Shown: piece after piece, positions 23,150-32,731 of the stretch
How positions within the stretch are numbered: position 1 is the stretch's first letter
How the letters are laid out: every line of letters begins with the position of its first letter
Origin: Anaerolineaceae bacterium
Lineage (GTDB): Bacteria; Chloroflexota; Anaerolineae; Promineifilales; Promineifilaceae
Length of the DNA stretch: 64,000 nucleotides
Direction: 5' to 3'
Assembly: GCA_002699125.1 (NCBI GenBank)
Contig: PABI01000061.1
Location: forward strand, 1-64,000
Notes under the pieces: generated by a model
Database searches by the model: none
What the model saw: only the letters and a program-made list of their open reading frames with translations
Told to the model about the DNA's origin: nothing
Program-made: the position numbers and the translations under genes

Positions 23150-23224
23150 CCCTAGCCCTCCCTCTGCAAGGGGGAGGGGGCTGGCTCCCTCTCCCTCTCA
23201 GGGAGAGGGCTGGGGTGAGGGTGA
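23150..23224. repeat. GC-rich intergenic inverted repeat
   Basis: CCCTCTCCC (23187-23195) and GGGAGAGGG (23201-23209) form a hairpin inside a C/T- then G-rich tract that continues as GGCTGGGGTGAGGG. This phrase type is widespread between genes in many bacterial genomes. It separates the fusion gene from the WecA-like gene and has no T-run. Confidence 0.7.
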
Positions 23225-23266
23225 GATGCACAAACCAAATCATCCTCATTTGCAAACCTATCTATC

Positions 23267-24250
23267 ATGAACACCGTCATCGCCATCTTCCTCATGGCAC
23301 TTTCCATCACCGCCTTGAGCATTCCCTGGGTGCGCCGTCTGGCCATCCGCATGGGCTTTGTCGACAGTCCGGCCCAGCGCAAGCTGCACAGTACGCCGAT
23401 GCCGCTGATGGGCGGCGTGGCCATTTTTGGCGGCGCGGTGCTGGCGGTCATCGCCTTTGTGCCGGAATTTCCCAACACAGTGGCTGGCGTTCTACTGGCG
23501 CTAACCGTAGTGGCTTTCATTGGCCTGCTGGACGATCGCTTTGATCTGCCCGCCTGGAGCAAGTTGGCGGCGCAGTTTACCGGTTTCCTCATTCTGGCCT
23601 TTTTCGACATTCGGGTGAAGCTGCCGCTGCCGGAGATTGTCAATTACGCCATCACCTTCTTGTGGCTGGCGGGCATCAGCAACGCCATAAACTTTTTGGA
23701 CAACATGGATGGTTTAAGTGCCGGGGTGAGCGGCGTGGCGGCGGCGTTTATTACCCTGCTGGGCTTGCAAAACGATCAATTTTTGGTGGCTGGGTTGGCT
23801 GCGGCCGTTTTAGGGGCCACCATCGGATTTTTACGCTTTAACTTTAAGCCGGCTCAGATTTTTATGGGGGATGCCGGGGCGCTTTTTTTGGGCTTTTTGC
23901 TGGCGCTGCTGGGGTTGCAGCTGCGTTTTCCCGCCAACAGCAGCTTTGTCACCTGGATGGTGCCTGTCTTTATTTTGGCGCTGCCCATTTTTGATACAAC
24001 GTTGGTGGTGGTCTCCCGGCTGCGGCGCGGGGTTAGCCCCAATACGGCGGGCAAGGACCATTTGAGCCATCGCCTGGTGCAGCGCGGCTTTAGCCAGCGT
24101 GAAACGGTTCTGCTGCTCTATTTGCTCACCGGCGTGGGAGGAATGGTGGCTGTTTTTATCACTGAAGCTACTATTTTGGAGGGGTATCTCATTTTTGCTA
24201 CCGTGCTGCTGCTAGGCGGCGTGGCAATCTGGCAGCTGGATAAACAATGA
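23267..24250 (+). CDS. Undecaprenyl-phosphate sugar-1-phosphate transferase (MraY/WecA family)
   Basis: A 327-residue integral membrane enzyme with about 10-11 hydrophobic segments. Family motifs are RKLHSTPMPLMGGVAIF, the DD pair in GLLDDRFDLP, NAINFLDNMDGLSAG, FNFKPAQIFMGDAGALFLG and the cytoplasmic GKDHLSHRLVQRGFSQRE. It transfers a sugar-1-phosphate, likely HexNAc-1-phosphate, to undecaprenyl phosphate to start a surface glycan; the HLSHRL loop is that of WecA/TagO-like rather than MraY proteins. Follows the glycan polymerase-like fusion, so the genes may make one polymer. Confidence 0.9.
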   Translation: MNTVIAIFLMALSITALSIPWVRRLAIRMGFVDSPAQRKLHSTPMPLMGGVAIFGGAVLAVIAFVPEFPNTVAGVLLALTVVAFIGLLDDRFDLPAWSKLAAQFTGFLILAFFDIRVKLPLPEIVNYAITFLWLAGISNAINFLDNMDGLSAGVSGVAAAFITLLGLQNDQFLVAGLAAAVLGATIGFLRFNFKPAQIFMGDAGALFLGFLLALLGLQLRFPANSSFVTWMVPVFILALPIFDTTLVVVSRLRRGVSPNTAGKDHLSHRLVQRGFSQRETVLLLYLLTGVGGMVAVFITEATILEGYLIFATVLLLGGVAIWQLDKQ

Positions 24251-24440
24251 TGCGTGACCCAAAATAAATAACGCTTCATGCATCACGCTGCATGCCTCTT
24301 TTTCTTTAGCTTTTCCTGTGAATCTTCTTCGATAGTTGTTGAAACGTGGCAATTCCGTCGGGTCAGTTTCATACTTGGGTGGTATGGTAACCGAGTACGA
24401 TTCTTATTCGTTTTAGCCAGCACGTGTGAAGAGGATTCTT

Positions 24441-27053
24441 ATGTCGTTTGATTGGCAGACTGATGAAGACAATGAGTGGGATGATAAATCGTGGCAGGAA
24501 AAACCGGTAACGGCCGTTCAGCCCAAACCCCCATGGCGCACAATATTAATCATCGTGGTTCTGATTTCGGTGGTAGGAATTGTCATTTACCAGCAGGTGA
24601 ACAAACGGCTGGATGATGCCACCTCCAGCGTGGAGTCTGATATTTTTGCCACCCACAATTTGCTCAGCCGTGCCGCCGCCGATCAAGATGCCGATCTGGG
24701 CAAAGCGGTCCTTTCCGGGCGCGACATGGGCTGGAGCCAGGTGCAATCTGATTTAATTACCGCGGGCCTGTTTTACGAAAACCCAATTTTTGGTTTATCG
24801 CTGGCGGATGCCGAGATGGCTTACGAGCCGCTGTTCCGTGAAGATGAGCGATTTATCGACCTTCAGCTCGACCCTGATTTGAACGGAGCCGAACTGAGCT
24901 ATGCGCGTGACTTTTTGGCTTTTACTGAGGATGGTTTGGAAACGGTGACCTTGCAGCAAACGGCCGTTTACCGTCGGGGCGAGACGCGCTGGTTGTTTTC
25001 TCCCCCATTGGAAGGGTTTTGGGGGGAATGGCAAACCGTGGAGCAAGACAACGTCACCTACGTTTATCCCGAGCGCGATGGAGAGGTGATGGTGCAGCTC
25101 GCCGACGATTTGAGCACGCTGCTGGCAGAGGCCTGCGCCACGCTGCCAGAGATGGATTGCTCGCCTACTATCCGCATTCGCTTCGACACCGATTCGGAAA
25201 GCTTGCTGGAAGCGACCGATCCGGCCAACCTGTACGAAGGCAATTTGCGTCTTAACCTGCCTACGCCCACTCTGGTAGGTCTGCCCATCAACAACGACGG
25301 TTACGAGGCCTTGCTTTATGCCTACGGATCGAAGATCATTTCGGCGCTTATTGGGCACACGTTGGCATATGAGTGCTGCAACCGTGCTCCGATGTTCCAG
25401 GCGCTGATGACCTTCCAATTGAGCGAAATGGGGTTGGCTCACTGGCCGGTTACCGCCCAAACGCAGCGCGATCTGGCCAACACGGGCGTTCACACTGAGC
25501 TGTTGTTCCCTTACTGGAGCAGCACCGACTTTTCCTCTATGAACGATGAAGGCAGCTGGCAACTCTTCGGCTTTATCGACTTTTTGCTGAAGCAGTATGT
25601 TCCCCGAGCTACAGCAATGGAATTGATGGCCCAGATAATTGACGCGCGTGTGTATCAATCCTGGTTGGTTAGTTTGACTGATGAACTGGAATACAATTCA
25701 TTTGACCAGGTTAATGTAATTTCGCGTGATTGGTGGTTTTATGCCTTGACGCAGGCGGAAGCAGCGGCCGTTTCTCGCCAACCCATCTCTTTACCGGCCC
25801 AGGATTTACAGGTGGGCTGCATGGACAATCCACCGTGGGAGGAGATGCCGCAAACCCTCATCTACCGTTACAAATTGGGTAGCGATACCTGGGAGCAAGA
25901 ATATGATTACGCTGGTCTCGCTTTCTTCAATCCATTGCCGCAAGATGACGGCGTCGTTTTGCAGCTGGTAGATGTGTCTGAAGAGCAGTATTGGCAGACG
26001 CTTTTGTGGCAGAACGGCCGCAGCGTTGAGCTTATGAACATGAATGATGTTTACTCAATATCACTGGGGCAAATGGATCCGAACGGCCGTTTTCTCCTCT
26101 CCTACTTTGGCACCGAAGAATTTGAATCTGCGCCCAGTCCTCAGCTCATAGACATGGCAAGCTGCCTGGCGGGCACCTGTGACAGCACCTCCTTATCCCA
26201 AACCCCGCACTGGTCGCCCAATGGCCAGCGTATGCTGCTGTCTGATATGAACCTGTTTGAAAGCGCCCAGTACATGGTAGACGGCCGTGTCATCACCCTG
26301 AACCCTGACGGCAATAACCAGGTATCTGCCCTTTGGCTGCGCGATGCCCAGGCCGCTCCGGCTGAAGCGGTGGCCGTGGGCGAAGGTGGCTCGCCGTTTT
26401 GGATCAACAACGAGCAGTTTGGCTACATCCGCAACGTGCCCGATGCTACCAGCCCCGTGTCGCAAGAGTTGGTTGTGGCCTCGGTAAATGATTTGGAATC
26501 GGAGACGGTGGTGACAACGGCCGTTCTCACTGAAGCGCTCCCCGAAGGAATTGGCAGCAACCCGTTGAATATGAAATATGCGATTGCTCACCCCACCGAT
26601 GAGAGTCTGCTGGTGCTTATGGCCACCTCCCGGTCTTACGACAGCTATCTGTTCCAGATTAACCGGCAGACGAGGGAGATAACGCCTCTTTTCCCGGTTG
26701 ATTTATCGCGCGGTGAACATTCGTTGGGCTTCTCGCCAGACGGTCGTTTCCTGGCCGCCACCGGCACCATTCAGCAAGACAGCACCAGCCTGGTTGGCGA
26801 AAACAATATCTTTGGTGCCCTGCACCTCTACGATTTAGAAAGCGGCGAACTGCAAACGATTCTTGTTAATACTGACATCTTCTTCCCCTCCTTTACGTTT
26901 GATTGGTCGATGGATGGCAACTGGCTGGCGTTCACCCGCGACAGCAACGTTATTGGTCTGCTCGCGCCCGCATACGATTACCAGCAGATGATTGTGCATG
27001 AAGAAGGCAACTGCACTTCTCTCGCCTGGATTAATCCGCTGTCTACCGATTGA
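24441..27053 (+). CDS. Membrane-anchored protein with propeller-like repeats
   Basis: An 870-residue protein of unknown function. An acidic cytoplasmic start is followed by one transmembrane helix at about residues 33-53 (TILIIVVLISVVGIVIYQQ), so the bulk is extracytoplasmic. Residues about 60-480 are unassigned; a stretch around 290-400 (MFQALMTFQLSEMGLAHWP) faintly recalls a protease-like helical core but no motif is convincing. Residues about 500-865 hold repeated SPNGQRML, DPNGRFLLSY and SPDGRFLAATG phrases typical of TolB/PD40 beta-propeller blades. ATG 24441 follows GAAGAGG; a GTG at 24426 is less likely. It is probably a single-gene unit. Confidence 0.65.
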   Translation: MSFDWQTDEDNEWDDKSWQEKPVTAVQPKPPWRTILIIVVLISVVGIVIYQQVNKRLDDATSSVESDIFATHNLLSRAAADQDADLGKAVLSGRDMGWSQVQSDLITAGLFYENPIFGLSLADAEMAYEPLFREDERFIDLQLDPDLNGAELSYARDFLAFTEDGLETVTLQQTAVYRRGETRWLFSPPLEGFWGEWQTVEQDNVTYVYPERDGEVMVQLADDLSTLLAEACATLPEMDCSPTIRIRFDTDSESLLEATDPANLYEGNLRLNLPTPTLVGLPINNDGYEALLYAYGSKIISALIGHTLAYECCNRAPMFQALMTFQLSEMGLAHWPVTAQTQRDLANTGVHTELLFPYWSSTDFSSMNDEGSWQLFGFIDFLLKQYVPRATAMELMAQIIDARVYQSWLVSLTDELEYNSFDQVNVISRDWWFYALTQAEAAAVSRQPISLPAQDLQVGCMDNPPWEEMPQTLIYRYKLGSDTWEQEYDYAGLAFFNPLPQDDGVVLQLVDVSEEQYWQTLLWQNGRSVELMNMNDVYSISLGQMDPNGRFLLSYFGTEEFESAPSPQLIDMASCLAGTCDSTSLSQTPHWSPNGQRMLLSDMNLFESAQYMVDGRVITLNPDGNNQVSALWLRDAQAAPAEAVAVGEGGSPFWINNEQFGYIRNVPDATSPVSQELVVASVNDLESETVVTTAVLTEALPEGIGSNPLNMKYAIAHPTDESLLVLMATSRSYDSYLFQINRQTREITPLFPVDLSRGEHSLGFSPDGRFLAATGTIQQDSTSLVGENNIFGALHLYDLESGELQTILVNTDIFFPSFTFDWSMDGNWLAFTRDSNVIGLLAPAYDYQQMIVHEEGNCTSLAWINPLSTD

Positions 27054-27073
27054 GATAGCGGTATAATGGGGCG

Positions 27074-27868
27074 ATGAGTAAACAAAAGGTTCAACAACAA
27101 TTTGGGGCCAACGCGGCTGCTTACGCCACCAGCCCGGTTCATGCCAAAGGGTACAGCCTGAAGCGGCTGGTAGAGCTGACGCAGCCACAGCCCGATTGGC
27201 ACGTGTTAGACGTGGCCACCGCTGCCGGACACACTGCCTTTGCCTTCGCGCCGCATGTTGCCCGTGTAACTGCTACCGACCTCACGCCGGAGATGCTTTC
27301 CGTAGCGGCCGAGCTGGCGGCAGAAAAAGAACTCAGTAACGTGCGGTTTGAGCCAGCCGATGCCGAAGAGCTGCCTTATGAGACCAACACATTTGATTTG
27401 GTCACCTGCCGCATTGCGCCGCACCATTTTCCAGACATCCAGCAGTTTATCAATGAAGCGGCGCGGGTGCTGAAGCCTGGCGGGTTGCTAGCCGTCGTGG
27501 ACAACATCGTGCCCGGCACCCATCTACGCGGCAAAAAAGCGCGGCTCATCGACGAGGCGGGCAACTACGTCAACGCCTTCGAGAAACTGCGCGATCCCAG
27601 CCACGGCCGTTGTTGGAGTGTTAATGAATGGGAGCATGGTTTTCGCCAAGCTGGTTTCACCGTACAGCACCAGGAATTGCTCAGCAAAGAGATGGAATTC
27701 GGCAGCTGGGCGGCGCGAATGCAGGTATCGGCGCAAGATACCATCCGGCTTAAAGCGATGTTGGTCCAGGCACCAACGGCCGTTGCCGAGTTCTTGACGC
27801 CCCAAATTAGCAACGATAGAATCACCTTTCGTTTAACTGAACTGATTTTTGTAGGCAAACTATCTTGA
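27074..27868 (+). CDS. Class I SAM-dependent methyltransferase
   Basis: A 264-residue methyltransferase of the UbiE/type-11 group. Motif I is HVLDVATAAGHTAFAFAP near residue 38, the acidic residue after strand 2 is in VTATDLTPEML, and later motifs are FEPADAEELPYETNTFDLVTCRIAPHHF and EAARVLKPGGLLAVVDN. The substrate is unknown; relatives act on quinones or small metabolites. It starts 21 bases after the propeller-like gene and is likely co-transcribed. Confidence 0.88.
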   Translation: MSKQKVQQQFGANAAAYATSPVHAKGYSLKRLVELTQPQPDWHVLDVATAAGHTAFAFAPHVARVTATDLTPEMLSVAAELAAEKELSNVRFEPADAEELPYETNTFDLVTCRIAPHHFPDIQQFINEAARVLKPGGLLAVVDNIVPGTHLRGKKARLIDEAGNYVNAFEKLRDPSHGRCWSVNEWEHGFRQAGFTVQHQELLSKEMEFGSWAARMQVSAQDTIRLKAMLVQAPTAVAEFLTPQISNDRITFRLTELIFVGKLS

Positions 27869-27965
27869 AGAAGAGATTGGAGACCGGAAACTAGAGACTT
27901 GTCCTGAGTGAAATCGAAGGATTAAAACTCTCTTTTACCTCTGTGCTCTCTGTGGCAAAAACAAC

Positions 27966-29357
27966 ATGAGTAAAAAATACCATTTCTGGATTACAGGCTG
28001 TCAGATGAACTACGCCGATGCCCGGCGTGTGGCTACCGAGCTGGAGAAGCTGGGCTACACGTCTACCGGCCGCGCTGAGGATGCCGATGTGATCGTGCTG
28101 GAAACGTGCACGGTGCGGCAGCAGTCGGAAGATAAGGCGTATGGTAAACTGCAAAATTTACGGCCGTTAAAAGAAAAAAATCCAGACAAAACCATCGCCG
28201 TCATGGGCTGCGTGGTTGGCGTGCGCGGCAATGAACATCTGGCTAAACATTTCCCCTTTGTGGATGTGTTCATGGAGCCTTCCACCGACGGCAAGCCGCT
28301 GATTTCTTTGCTGCGCCAGGGCGATGATCTTCAGCTTGAGCTAACCGAAACGACGCAGCGCCATGCTCTGATGGACGGCGAGGTAATTTTGCCCGCTGAC
28401 CAACGCGGCAAATTAGTTTCTGCGCCCGTTTCTATCGTGTATGGCTGCTCCCACGCCTGCACCTTCTGCATCATTCCGCAAAAGCGGGGCATTGAGCGCA
28501 GCCGTCCCATTGGCGAGATTGCTGCCGAGGTGCGTTCCCTGGTGGCTCAGGGCGTCAAGGAAGTCGTGCTGCTGGGCCAAATTGTGGATCGCTACGGCTA
28601 CGACGTTGGCGGTGGGGACACCGCTGACGGTCCAGATTTAGCCGATTTGCTGCGTGTTATCAACGATATCGACGGCTTGCAGCGCATTCGCTTCCTCACC
28701 AGCCATCCCAGCTACATGACCGACAAGATTTTGCAAGCCGTGGCTGACTTGCCCAAGGTGATGCCTCAAATCGAAGTGCCCATCCAGGCGGGCAACGATG
28801 AGGTGTTGGCCAACATGAAGCGCGGCTATACCCAGGCGGAGTATCGGGCGCTGGTGGAGCGGATTCATCGGATTGTGCCGGATGCGGCCGTTCACTGTGA
28901 CATCATTGTGGGTTTCCCCGGCGAAACCGAGTCCCAGTTCCAGGACACCTATGACGTGCTGGCCGATCTTAAGCTGGACAAGGTGCATCTGGCCCGCTAC
29001 AGTCCGCGCCCTGGCACGGTCAGCGCCCGCCGTATGGCCGACGACGTGCCGGACGCCGAAAAGCGCCGCCGCTTTCACCTGATCGAGGACCTGCAAAAAG
29101 AGGTTTCGCAAGAACGAAACAATCGCTGGTTGGGCGAGGTGGTCGAGGTTCTGGTGGAAGACAAGCACAAAGGCAACTGGCGCGGCCGTACCCCACAAAA
29201 CAAGCTCGTCTTCTTTGATGATCCACGTAAATTAAAGGGTGAACTGGTGCAGGTAAAAATTGAGCACGCCGGTCCCTGGAGTTTGTCTGGAACGGCCGTT
29301 GATGCCATCCCCCAACAACCTGAACCGGTGGAAACGATTCCGCTGACGGTTTTATAG
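27966..29357 (+). CDS. miaB: tRNA methylthiotransferase MiaB
   Basis: A 463-residue radical-SAM methylthiotransferase that adds the 2-methylthio group to i6A37 of tRNAs. The N-terminal domain carries three cluster cysteines in TGCQMNYAD, LETCTVR and VMGCVVG. The radical-SAM CxxxCxxC is YGCSHACTFCIIPQKRG. The TRAM-like domain lies at about 375-445. Family assignment is firm; MiaB rather than MtaB fits the QMNYAD start. It is preceded by a phrase-like repeat (CTCTGTGCTCTCTGTGG) rather than a clear ribosome site. Confidence 0.93.
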   Translation: MSKKYHFWITGCQMNYADARRVATELEKLGYTSTGRAEDADVIVLETCTVRQQSEDKAYGKLQNLRPLKEKNPDKTIAVMGCVVGVRGNEHLAKHFPFVDVFMEPSTDGKPLISLLRQGDDLQLELTETTQRHALMDGEVILPADQRGKLVSAPVSIVYGCSHACTFCIIPQKRGIERSRPIGEIAAEVRSLVAQGVKEVVLLGQIVDRYGYDVGGGDTADGPDLADLLRVINDIDGLQRIRFLTSHPSYMTDKILQAVADLPKVMPQIEVPIQAGNDEVLANMKRGYTQAEYRALVERIHRIVPDAAVHCDIIVGFPGETESQFQDTYDVLADLKLDKVHLARYSPRPGTVSARRMADDVPDAEKRRRFHLIEDLQKEVSQERNNRWLGEVVEVLVEDKHKGNWRGRTPQNKLVFFDDPRKLKGELVQVKIEHAGPWSLSGTAVDAIPQQPEPVETIPLTVL

Positions 29358-29400
29358 GGGTCCGCAGATTCAGCCGCAAATAGTATATCAATTGATTAAG

Positions 29401-29430
29401 AACGAGGTGAAACGGCCGTTTCACCTCGTT
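29401..29430. terminator. Perfect 30-bp palindrome centred on ACGGCCGT
   Basis: AACGAGGTGAAACGG (29401-29415) is followed immediately by its exact reverse complement (29416-29430). It lies 43 bases after the miaB stop. A short T-rich stretch follows (TTTCG), so it may act as a terminator, with the genome's iterated octamer at its centre. Confidence 0.6.
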
Positions 29431-29532
29431 TCGTACTTAAATTGTGCTATGCTCAATGGTTGACAGCACTGTTTTCGCTATTGTAGCGTTGGCTGTGGGA
29501 AGCGGCCGTTTTACCCCAAGAAGGAGAATACC

Positions 29533-30597
29533 ATGGGAATTAAAGAGGATGGAATCCTGGAAGAACTGGATGAACAGCGTCCCCAGACCGCGCCGGGCTT
29601 GCTGAGTAACCAGGAAAAAGATTTGCTGATTGAACGGGCCTTCCTGGGATTGTACCGTTGGTACGTTTCTCGCTCGCAAGCGACGCGTAACTGGAACCCC
29701 GATCTGGATATCAACTGGCGCAAACTGCGCACCGACCATTCAGAAAAGTTAAACCACATCATCGAAGGCTTTTTTGCCGTGGAGCAGTACGTGCCTGATT
29801 ATGTGCTGACGCTGCTTCAGGTGATTCGGCGCAGCCACGGCCGTTCCCATTTCCACATCCGCTGGGGTTCCGAAGAAGAAAAACATGCCGAGCTGTGGGA
29901 GAATGCGCTCCTCTTTTCCCGGTTTCGCACGCCAAAATGGATTGAAGAGTACAAGCACACCTTGCGTGAGAAAGCGTGGGAGCTGCCCTGGGACAGCCCG
30001 CTACACATGATTTTTTACACCGTTATTCAAGAGCGCGCCACGCAGGTTAACTACCTCAACACCGGCCTTATCGCCCAGGGCAAATCAGACAACCCCGATT
30101 TTGCTCACGATGAGGACCCAATTTTGGCCGAGGCTTCGCAGATCATCGCCATTGATGAAGCGGCGCACTACAACTTTTTTCTAGAAGGGGCGCGGCTGTT
30201 TCTTTACTACTATCCGGCACGCTCGCTGGAGGCGCTGCAAGATGTGATTCAATATTTTGCCATGCCTGCCGGCGACCTCATTCCCAACTATGATCGCTTT
30301 GCCGAAATTGTGGCCAAGGCGGGTGTTTACGGTCCGCGTGAGCATCTAAGAGATGTGGTGGACGTGGCTCTGAAGAACCTGGGCGTGCAGGGGCGGGCGG
30401 CGCTGCGCCGGGGTATCCACCGCATTCGCCAGGTTCCCACGATGGACGGCGTGATGCGTGAAACCGCTATTTTTGACCTGCTCGATGTGGACGGGGTGGA
30501 GAAGAAGGTGAAAAAGCTGTTTGGTCGCATTCAGGATTACGAGCAGAAGGTGGGGTTTGATGCGATCAATCCAACTACTTTTGTACCTGCTCGTTGA
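29533..30597 (+). CDS. Acyl-ACP desaturase-like di-iron protein
   Basis: A 354-residue ferritin-like protein of the fatty-acid desaturase type 2 family, soluble di-iron enzymes that introduce double bonds into acyl-ACP. The four-helix ligand set is visible: E in FFAVEQYVPDY, ExxH in EEEKHAELW, E in VIQERATQVNY and ExxH in IDEAAHYNFF. The substrate may differ from acyl-ACP in bacteria. A strong ribosome site (AAGGAGAATACC) precedes the ATG. It converges on, and overlaps by 23 bases, the P-loop kinase gene. Confidence 0.85.
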   Translation: MGIKEDGILEELDEQRPQTAPGLLSNQEKDLLIERAFLGLYRWYVSRSQATRNWNPDLDINWRKLRTDHSEKLNHIIEGFFAVEQYVPDYVLTLLQVIRRSHGRSHFHIRWGSEEEKHAELWENALLFSRFRTPKWIEEYKHTLREKAWELPWDSPLHMIFYTVIQERATQVNYLNTGLIAQGKSDNPDFAHDEDPILAEASQIIAIDEAAHYNFFLEGARLFLYYYPARSLEALQDVIQYFAMPAGDLIPNYDRFAEIVAKAGVYGPREHLRDVVDVALKNLGVQGRAALRRGIHRIRQVPTMDGVMRETAIFDLLDVDGVEKKVKKLFGRIQDYEQKVGFDAINPTTFVPAR

Positions 30598-31216
30598 TGT
30601 GAGACGGCCGTTTCTCAACCTTATCTGGCGGCAAAGCGGCCATCACCTTTTCTGTAAGCAGTTCGGGGGATAATAGGCCATCCAGCACCAAATCGCTGAC
30701 GGGTTTGACCTTCGTGGCCATAGTGAGGTAGAGGTCACGAAACATGGCCAAATAGCCATGCAGATACGATTCCACAATTTTGGCTTGGTTGGCTGAATCC
30801 TCATCATCGGCAAACCAGCGCAGCACCATACGGGCCAGACCCACTTCGAGCGGCGTATCCACAAAAACGAGAAAATCTATAAATTGCCCTGTTGCTTTGT
30901 GGGCATAACCCAGCGGTGCCTCAAAAACGATAAGGGAAGCAGGGGCGATCGTTGCGCCATCTTGGGGCGAGATGATTGGCTCGCCCTGGCATAATGCCTG
31001 CAAATCGGCCGCGAGTTTGGGGGTGTTAAAGGCGTTGTAATCGGCCCCATTCTTTAACCAGGTGGCGATATCCGCCGGGTAGGTTTGGTCATCGGCGTAA
31101 TGGTCAAACTGGATGCTGGTGGCGTTGTCTAATTGCTGCACCAAGCTTTTGACGAGCGTTGATTTGCCACCGCCAGCAATTGCACTAACGCCGATAACGA
31201 ACGGTTTTGTCCTCAT
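30575..31216 (-). CDS. P-loop kinase, uridine-kinase-like
   Basis: A 213-residue nucleoside/sugar-kinase-like P-loop protein. The Walker A is AIAGGGKST near residue 13, with A in place of the first G; a FDHYADD stretch recalls the uridine kinase substrate loop, and DFLVFVDTPLEVGLARMVLR is the Walker-B/lid region. The substrate is not identifiable; phosphoribulokinase/uridine kinase relatives phosphorylate small sugar alcohols or nucleosides. It ends inside the convergent desaturase gene. The start follows AGGGAGATAAC. Confidence 0.75.
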   Translation of the reverse strand: MRTKPFVIGVSAIAGGGKSTLVKSLVQQLDNATSIQFDHYADDQTYPADIATWLKNGADYNAFNTPKLAADLQALCQGEPIISPQDGATIAPASLIVFEAPLGYAHKATGQFIDFLVFVDTPLEVGLARMVLRWFADDEDSANQAKIVESYLHGYLAMFRDLYLTMATKVKPVSDLVLDGLLSPELLTEKVMAALPPDKVEKRPSHINEQVQK

Positions 31217-31243
31217 TGTTATCTCCCTTGAGTTTGTGATCTC

Positions 31244-32731
31244 CTAATCTTCTGGTGCCAATGGTGCCTCCAACTGCGATAGGCAGGGGTTGGCGTCTGC
31301 ACCTAAAGTGACTCGGTAGAAACTGGTTTGCTCTGACGTTTCTGGTTTCAGCAAAATATCGTCTGGCTGCCGGTGGAACAGCCAGCTTAGCAGCCAATCG
31401 TAAGACTCCTTGAAATTGGGCGCAAAATATTCGATGCGGGTGCGACCGGGCAGCGGTTCGTTTGGCTCGCGCCAAGTGGGCACAAAGCCGTACCAGGCCA
31501 GATTGTGGGCCATTTGCCGGTACATGATGAAGTCGTCCGTGACCACTTCCACCATCAGCGGGGGCCGGTTGGCCCGGTTGAGGACTGGCGGCTGCATGAC
31601 TCGTGCCAATGTGGATGCTGCCTCTGACCACTGCAAAAGTTGAACGGCCGCCCCGCTCCCCGGTTCACGCCAGGCCCGCACACTATTTCCCGCCAGCGCC
31701 AGATGCTGAATGCCGTTTTCCTGCACCGCCGGGGCCAGGGCCGCCAGTTCCAGCAGCAGGGGCAGGTTCATGTCTGTTTCAATTGTTTGCTGGTAGGTTT
31801 GCCAAAGTTGGGGCAGTTCCGGCAGCAAATCGAGGCTGAGTCCCTTATCAAACATGGCGCGTAAAAGCTGCTGCTGCCGCTGGCCGCGCTCAAAATCATT
31901 GGTGGTGCGGCGTGAGCGCACGTACCACAGTGCCAGATCGCCGTCCATTTCGTGCACGCCCGGTTCCAGAGTGAACTCCCCCCAATTTTCCTCCACTTCT
32001 GGATCGAGATCAGGCTCGATGAGCCGCCAGTCGGTGAGGGGGCAGTTGTTGACAATTTCTACGCTGCCCAGAGCGTCCACCACCTGCTGGAAGCCATCGA
32101 AGCCGATGCGGGCGTAGTAGTCAATGGGGATGCCCAGATTGTACTCGATAGTGTCTTTGATGAGGCCGCCGCCCCCGCCGGGGTAATTGACGCCGTGGCC
32201 ATGGGGCAGGGCCAGGTTAATACGCGTCATCTTCCAGCCGGGAATGACGACGTAGAGATCGCGGGGCAGGGTGAGCAGCACGGCCGTTTTCGTCTGCCTA
32301 TTGAGCGAAACAATGATAATACTGTCGGTCCGGCCGCCCTGGGCATATTTCACATCATTGCCCAACAGAACGATGTTGGTGATGTAGTCTGGCTTGGGGA
32401 AGGGTGGCACGGGTGAGGGCACGGCCGTTGCCGGTGTGGCCACTGTGAAGTCGAGGGTGGGATACGGCCGTATCGTGGCGCTTGGTTCTGGTGTGGCGGT
32501 GGTGGTGGGTGGAACGGCCGTAGCTGGGGATGGTGTTGTGGCTGCGGGAGTGGAATTAGCGGTTGTTGTGGTGGGGGGAACGGCCGTAGCCGAAAGAGGT
32601 TGGTTTGTGGCCGCAGATAAGAGAGGAACGGCAGTTGGTGTAAGAACAATTGTTGTTTGACAGGCGACTTCCAAAAGGAGCATCCCAAAAAAGCAAAGAA
32701 AAAACCAGCATAACGACCGATTTAATTGCAT
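31244..32731 (-). CDS. LytR-CpsA-Psr (LCP) family protein with Thr/Pro-rich stalk
   Basis: A 495-residue surface protein. A signal sequence with a likely lipobox (LLLEVACQT) is followed by a Thr/Pro/Ala stalk (about residues 30-115). The LCP domain spans about 120-290: NIVLLGNDV, GRTDSIIIVSLN, LLTLPRDLYVVIPG, RINLALPHG, LWYVRSRRTTNDFERGQRQQQLL. These arginines and aspartates bind the polyprenyl pyrophosphate in the family. A LytR_C-like domain is at about 370-470. LCP enzymes attach lipid-linked glycans to the wall or proteins. The start overlaps the PDZ gene by 10 bases, making it last in moxR-DUF58-PDZ-LCP. Confidence 0.9.
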   Translation of the reverse strand: MQLNRSLCWFFLCFFGMLLLEVACQTTIVLTPTAVPLLSAATNQPLSATAVPPTTTTANSTPAATTPSPATAVPPTTTATPEPSATIRPYPTLDFTVATPATAVPSPVPPFPKPDYITNIVLLGNDVKYAQGGRTDSIIIVSLNRQTKTAVLLTLPRDLYVVIPGWKMTRINLALPHGHGVNYPGGGGGLIKDTIEYNLGIPIDYYARIGFDGFQQVVDALGSVEIVNNCPLTDWRLIEPDLDPEVEENWGEFTLEPGVHEMDGDLALWYVRSRRTTNDFERGQRQQQLLRAMFDKGLSLDLLPELPQLWQTYQQTIETDMNLPLLLELAALAPAVQENGIQHLALAGNSVRAWREPGSGAAVQLLQWSEAASTLARVMQPPVLNRANRPPLMVEVVTDDFIMYRQMAHNLAWYGFVPTWREPNEPLPGRTRIEYFAPNFKESYDWLLSWLFHRQPDDILLKPETSEQTSFYRVTLGADANPCLSQLEAPLAPED

